Source of the DNA: an uncultured Pelagibacteraceae bacterium | GTDB lineage: Bacteria; Pseudomonadota; Alphaproteobacteria; Pelagibacterales; Pelagibacteraceae | Reading direction: 5' to 3' | DNA: 64,000 nt | NCBI GenBank assembly: GCA_902617895.1 | Contig: CACMYJ010000006.1 | Coordinates: 1 to 64,000, forward strand | Part shown: positions 60,562 through 64,000 of the stretch, in pieces | Numbering within the stretch: position 1 is the stretch's first letter | How the letters are laid out: each line of letters begins with the position of its first letter | Position numbers and translations under genes: made by a program | The notes under the pieces: generated by a model | Told to the model about the DNA's origin: nothing | What the model saw: only the letters and a program-made list of their open reading frames with translations | The model's database searches: none

Positions 60562-62016
60562 TTAAATCTTTTGGTCGTATTCACCTATTTTACCAGTTTT
60601 TTGGAGCACATTGTCTATAAATTCGAAGATTTTTTTCTTTCTTTCGTCAGATGTTGGACTTTCAGTAACAACTACCAGAGAAGGCTTATTAGATGAGGCC
60701 CTAATTAAACCCCAAGAGGCATCTTTAAAAGAAAATCTAATACCATTTACTGTAAGTATTTCCTCAATTTCTTGATTATCAATTTTAACATTATTTGATT
60801 TTAAATCCTCAATTTGTTTAATTATTTCTTCAACAACTTGATATTTTTCATTATCTTTACAAAAAGGAGCCATTGTAGGTGATTGATAGGTATTAGGTAA
60901 TTCACTTATGATTTCACTCATTTTTTTATGATTATTATTTAGCAAATGGCAAACTTGAATTGCTGAATTTATACCATCATCGTATCCATAACCTAAAGGT
61001 TTGTTGAAAAAGAAATGACCACTTTTTTCAAAGCCCGCAAGTGCTTTTTCTTTATTTACCTTTCTTTTAATGTGAGAATGTCCAGTTTTCCAATACAGTG
61101 TTTCACAGGAATTATTTTTCAAAACTTCATCTGTTGAATACAATCCAGTTGATTTAACATCTACAACAAATTTAGATCCCTTATGGTTTGAAGATAAGTT
61201 CCTTGCAATCAGCAGTCCTATTTTATCTGAAAAAATTTCATTACCATCGTTATCTATCACGCCTACACGATCACCATCTCCATCAAAACCAAATCCAATA
61301 TCAGCATTATTTTCTTTTACAGATTTACTTATTGCATGCAACATTTCAAGATCTTCAGGATTTGGGTTATACTTAGGAAAGGTATAGTCTAAATTGCAAT
61401 CTAGTTCTATTACTTCACATCCTATTCCTCTTAATATGTCGGGTGCAAATATTCCTGCTGTTCCATTGCCACAGGCAACTACAGCTTTAATTTTTTTCTT
61501 AATTTTATTTTTATTTATAAGATCATCTTTATAAATACTTTGAAAATTAGATATTTCTTTTTCATTTCCATTACCTTCAATAAATTTGTTATTTAATGTT
61601 ATATCTTTTAATTCCTTCATTTCTTCTGGTGCATGAGTTAATCCTTTCTTGATTCCCATCTTTACACCGGTCCAACCATTTTCATTATGACTTGCTGTTA
61701 CCATTGCAACAGCATCACTTTCTAAATTGAATTGTGCAAAATAAACCATTGGTGATAATGCTAGTCCTACATCTTCAACATAACAACCCGTTGAAATAAG
61801 TCCTTTTTTCAAAGCTGATTTTATTTCCTCACTGTAAGATCTGTAATCATGACCGACTATGATTCTTGGATTTTCTTTTTTTGTATGAATAATAATCTGA
61901 GTTCCCAAACCTTTACCCAAATTTGTCACACCTTCTAAATTGATGTTATCAGGGTACAACCATCGCGCGTCGTACTCTCTAAAGCCAAAAGGATCAATTT
62001 TTATTGAATTTTTCAT
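60562..62016 (-). CDS. Phosphomannomutase/phosphoglucomutase
   Basis: A 484-residue alpha-D-phosphohexomutase with all four family sites: the phosphoserine loop MVTASHNENGWTGVKMG (Ser near residue 104), the Mg loop GFDGDGDRVGVID (near residue 240), the sugar-specificity loop FEKSGHFFFN (near 330) and a C-terminal phosphate-binding RASSNKPSLVVVTES. It starts FGFREYDARWLYP. It interconverts mannose- or glucose-1-/6-phosphate for envelope sugars (AlgC/ManB type). The gene diverges from the ribonucleotide reductase gene across 159 bases. Confidence 0.92.
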   Translation of the reverse strand: MKNSIKIDPFGFREYDARWLYPDNINLEGVTNLGKGLGTQIIIHTKKENPRIIVGHDYRSYSEEIKSALKKGLISTGCYVEDVGLALSPMVYFAQFNLESDAVAMVTASHNENGWTGVKMGIKKGLTHAPEEMKELKDITLNNKFIEGNGNEKEISNFQSIYKDDLINKNKIKKKIKAVVACGNGTAGIFAPDILRGIGCEVIELDCNLDYTFPKYNPNPEDLEMLHAISKSVKENNADIGFGFDGDGDRVGVIDNDGNEIFSDKIGLLIARNLSSNHKGSKFVVDVKSTGLYSTDEVLKNNSCETLYWKTGHSHIKRKVNKEKALAGFEKSGHFFFNKPLGYGYDDGINSAIQVCHLLNNNHKKMSEIISELPNTYQSPTMAPFCKDNEKYQVVEEIIKQIEDLKSNNVKIDNQEIEEILTVNGIRFSFKDASWGLIRASSNKPSLVVVTESPTSDERKKKIFEFIDNVLQKTGKIGEYDQKI

Positions 62017-62124
62017 GTTAATATTTTTATATTTTGTTTATTTTTTTATTGATAATTTTTTTATCAAGTTCTATAAATGTTCTATTGATTTGTTGGTCAT
62101 ATAGTATATTTACCAAACCATCAT

Positions 62125-62139
62125 ACAACATCTAGTTGT
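62125..62139. promoter_or_regulatory. Inverted repeat upstream of the ribonucleotide reductase gene, possible operator
   Basis: ACAAC-ATCTA-GTTGT is an inverted repeat with 5-base arms 36 bases before the ATG. It lies just upstream of a TATAGT (62154-62159) that could be the -10 box. Ribonucleotide reductase promoters are commonly controlled by NrdR at palindromic A/T-rich boxes, so this is a candidate site. The match to the NrdR consensus is poor, hence low confidence. The rest of the 159-base divergent gap shows an A/T hairpin at 62048-62066 and nothing else notable. Confidence 0.3.
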
Positions 62140-62175
62140 TTTACTAAATTAAGTATAGTACAAAAAAGGAGCTAA

Positions 62176-64000
62176 ATGAACAAGATTTTATCACAAGCTA
62201 TTAGGAAAGCTGTCTCTGATTATACACCAAATGTGAATCAAAATCCTAAAGATAAAAGATTAGATTTATTTTCTCTTAATAGTGAAACAGAATTATTTCA
62301 AAATTCAAAAGGTATAACAATTAAAATTGATAGAAGCAGGGATGAAAATTTAACAGACTTTGGAAAAGCTACTCTTAAAGACAGATATTTAGGTGCTAAC
62401 GAGTCTTTTCAAGACTTATTTGCTAGAGTTGCAAGTCATTATGCTGACGATAATTTACATGCTCAAAGACTATATAACTATATTAGTAATCTTTGGTTTA
62501 TGCCAGCAACACCAGTTTTATCAAATGGAGGAACTACAAGAGGATTACCGATATCTTGTTTTCTAAATGAAGCTAGCGATAGTCTTAATGGTATTCTCGA
62601 TCTATGGAGTGAAAATGTTTGGCTTGCAGCACGAGGAGGAGGTATTGGAAGCTATTGGGGAAATCTTAGATCAATAGGTGAGAAAATTGGAAGAGTTGGT
62701 AAAACTTCAGGAATAATTCCGTTCATAAAGGTAATGGACTCTTTAACAATGGCAATTAGCCAAGGTTCATTGAGAAGAGGTTCTGCTGCTTGTTATATAC
62801 CAATAGATCATCCAGAAATTGAAGAGTTTATTGAGATGAGAAGACCAACTGGAGGAGATCCTAATAGGAAATCATTAAATTTACACCACGGTGTTTTAGT
62901 TTCAGATGCTTTCATGAGAGCCGTTGAGCTAGATGAACAATGGGGACTTAAAAGTCCAAAAGATGGAGCAGTTCAAGCAACTGTTTCTGCTAGAAATTTA
63001 TGGATAAGATTGTTAACAGCAAGAATTGAGACAGGAGAGCCATATATTATATTTATCGATACTGTTAATAGACAAATCCCTCAACATCATAAACTTGCTG
63101 GTCTTACTGTTAAAACTTCAAATCTTTGTAGCGAGATTACACTTCCAACAGGAATTGATAAAGATGGAAGAGATAGAACTGCCGTATGTTGTTTGTCATC
63201 ATTAAATGTTGAAAAGTATGATGAGTGGAAAGAAGATGAAAACTTTATACAAGATGTTATGAGATTTCTAGATAATGTTATGACTGACTTCATAGAAAAT
63301 GCACCTGAACAATTTAGCGATGCTACATATTCAGCACTGAGAGAACGAAGTGTAGGATTGGGTGTAATGGGATTACATTCTTATTACCAAAAAAAAATGA
63401 TTCCAATAGAATCTGTAATGAGCAAAGCTTGGAATAAAAAGATTTTTGAGCATATTCATAAAAATGTGGATAAGGCATCAAAAGATTTGGCTGAGGAAAG
63501 AGGTCCATGCCCTGACGCTGCAGATTATGGTATAATGGAAAGATTTTCTAATAAAACTGCAATAGCACCTACAGCTTCTATCTCAATAATATGTGGTGGG
63601 ACATCTCCAGGCGTTGAACCAATTGCAGCTAATAGTTTTACACACAAAACGTTGTCCGGTTCATTTAATGTTCGAAATAAATATTTAAGACAGTTATTAG
63701 AAAAACACGGAAAAGATACAGATGAAGTTTGGTCAAGTATTACAACTAATCAGGGGTCTGTTTCACATTTAGATTTTTTAACTCAAGATGAAAAAGACGT
63801 TTTTAAAACAGCTTTTGAATTAGATCAAAGATGGCTTGTTGATTTGAGTGCAGATAGAACACCTCATATTTCTCAAGCTCAATCTATTAACTTATTTTTA
63901 CCTGCAGATGTGCACAAAAGAGATTTACATCAAATTCACTTCCAAGCATGGAAGAAAGGATTGAAGAGCCTTTACTACTGCAGGTCTAAATCAATACAAC
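62176..64000 (+). CDS. nrdA: Class I ribonucleoside-diphosphate reductase large subunit (5' part)
   Basis: An ATG frame (AAAGGAG ribosome-binding site 5 bases upstream) runs to the window edge, giving 608 residues. It converts ribonucleoside to deoxyribonucleoside diphosphates with a small radical subunit. The redox pair is Cys128 (LPISCFLNE) and Cys339 (TAVCCLSSL), and the active-site trio Asn316, Cys318, Glu320 lies in TSNLCSEIT; PTASISIICGGTSPGVEP and SLYYCRSKSIQ near the edge are also canonical. About 75 residues precede the catalytic barrel, too short for the ~95-residue ATP-cone, so overall activity may lack dATP feedback. The C-terminal cysteines lie beyond the window. Confidence 0.95.
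   Translation, partial: MNKILSQAIRKAVSDYTPNVNQNPKDKRLDLFSLNSETELFQNSKGITIKIDRSRDENLTDFGKATLKDRYLGANESFQDLFARVASHYADDNLHAQRLYNYISNLWFMPATPVLSNGGTTRGLPISCFLNEASDSLNGILDLWSENVWLAARGGGIGSYWGNLRSIGEKIGRVGKTSGIIPFIKVMDSLTMAISQGSLRRGSAACYIPIDHPEIEEFIEMRRPTGGDPNRKSLNLHHGVLVSDAFMRAVELDEQWGLKSPKDGAVQATVSARNLWIRLLTARIETGEPYIIFIDTVNRQIPQHHKLAGLTVKTSNLCSEITLPTGIDKDGRDRTAVCCLSSLNVEKYDEWKEDENFIQDVMRFLDNVMTDFIENAPEQFSDATYSALRERSVGLGVMGLHSYYQKKMIPIESVMSKAWNKKIFEHIHKNVDKASKDLAEERGPCPDAADYGIMERFSNKTAIAPTASISIICGGTSPGVEPIAANSFTHKTLSGSFNVRNKYLRQLLEKHGKDTDEVWSSITTNQGSVSHLDFLTQDEKDVFKTAFELDQRWLVDLSADRTPHISQAQSINLFLPADVHKRDLHQIHFQAWKKGLKSLYYCRSKSIQ

Noticed and set aside
1..64000. CRISPR arrays, insertion sequences, rRNA genes and known riboswitches
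   Set aside because: No regularly spaced repeats, transposases or rRNA seen on reading; short leaders before the metabolic genes show no riboswitch fold I recognise.

Overview
The window is low-GC, gene-dense DNA from a small streamlined alphaproteobacterium, most likely SAR11 (Pelagibacterales). This is inferred from the A/T-rich codons, very short or overlapping gene junctions, many solute-binding-protein transporters, an AprM-AprB-AprA set beside xsc, and the absence of insertion sequences, phage genes and CRISPR. No ribosomal RNA gene is present to settle the taxonomy. One tRNA (Met, CAU) is present. No gene-free stretch exceeds 300 bases; the longest, about 250 bases at 4171-4417, holds one possible small membrane ORF.

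Region 1 (1-17306), organosulfonate and sulfite metabolism. After a partial gene and a HIT protein come aprM-aprB-aprA (sulfite to APS), a small unknown gene and a TauE/SafE exporter. Divergent suyAB (sulfolactate sulfo-lyase) and xsc (sulfoacetaldehyde acetyltransferase) both release sulfite that Apr could oxidise. A TRAP transporter at 14506-17306 is a plausible sulfonate importer. Behind xsc lies a 4.3-kb cassette (SxtJ, DUF5989, NodU/CmcH carbamoyltransferase, SGNH protein, PhyH-like oxygenase). It ends exactly at a second, diverged copy of the last ~140 bases of xsc, which abuts a membrane desaturase/hydroxylase gene. This is the footprint of an accessory cassette recombined behind xsc.

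Region 2 (17419-24971): two small unknown genes, a GST, tRNA-Met, a methyltransferase, apt, and a tightly overlapped operon mtnP - secreted alpha/beta hydrolase - mtnA - sulfatase/phosphonate-hydrolase-like enzyme - small membrane protein. Region 3 (24952-32019): a TRAP system whose membrane genes and binding-protein gene lie in opposite orientation, with a fumarylacetoacetase-family hydrolase, an extradiol-type dioxygenase, a flavin monooxygenase and a BKACE enzyme; together they look like an aromatic meta-cleavage pathway. Region 4 (32065-36821): a class II aldolase 1 bp upstream of a fused speD-speE gene, then an amino-acid/amine ABC uptake system without its ATPase and a nitrilase-family amidase. 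The aldolase, with MtnP and MtnA, could complete a DHAP shunt that salvages the methylthioadenosine made by the spermidine synthase half.

Region 5 (36827-52742): MATE exporter, GT9 and GT4 glycosyltransferases, a second TauE/SafE, an AbrB-family membrane protein, a tripartite tricarboxylate transporter with a Tat-exported amine oxidase, gamma carbonic anhydrase, secreted proteins of unknown role, a PNPOx-like protein, a 3-hydroxyisobutyrate-dehydrogenase-family enzyme and an MFS transporter. Region 6 (52785-64000): rpoZ with a long acidic tail, a class III CoA-transferase divergent from a TRAP transporter plus malonyl-CoA decarboxylase (possible malonate use), dusA, a third TauE/SafE, phosphomannomutase/phosphoglucomutase, and the first 608 codons of a class I ribonucleotide reductase large subunit.

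A recurring regulatory theme is a strong hairpin directly behind the binding-protein gene in four transporters. In two of them it is a terminator whose stem or U-tract runs into the start codon of the next membrane-subunit gene.
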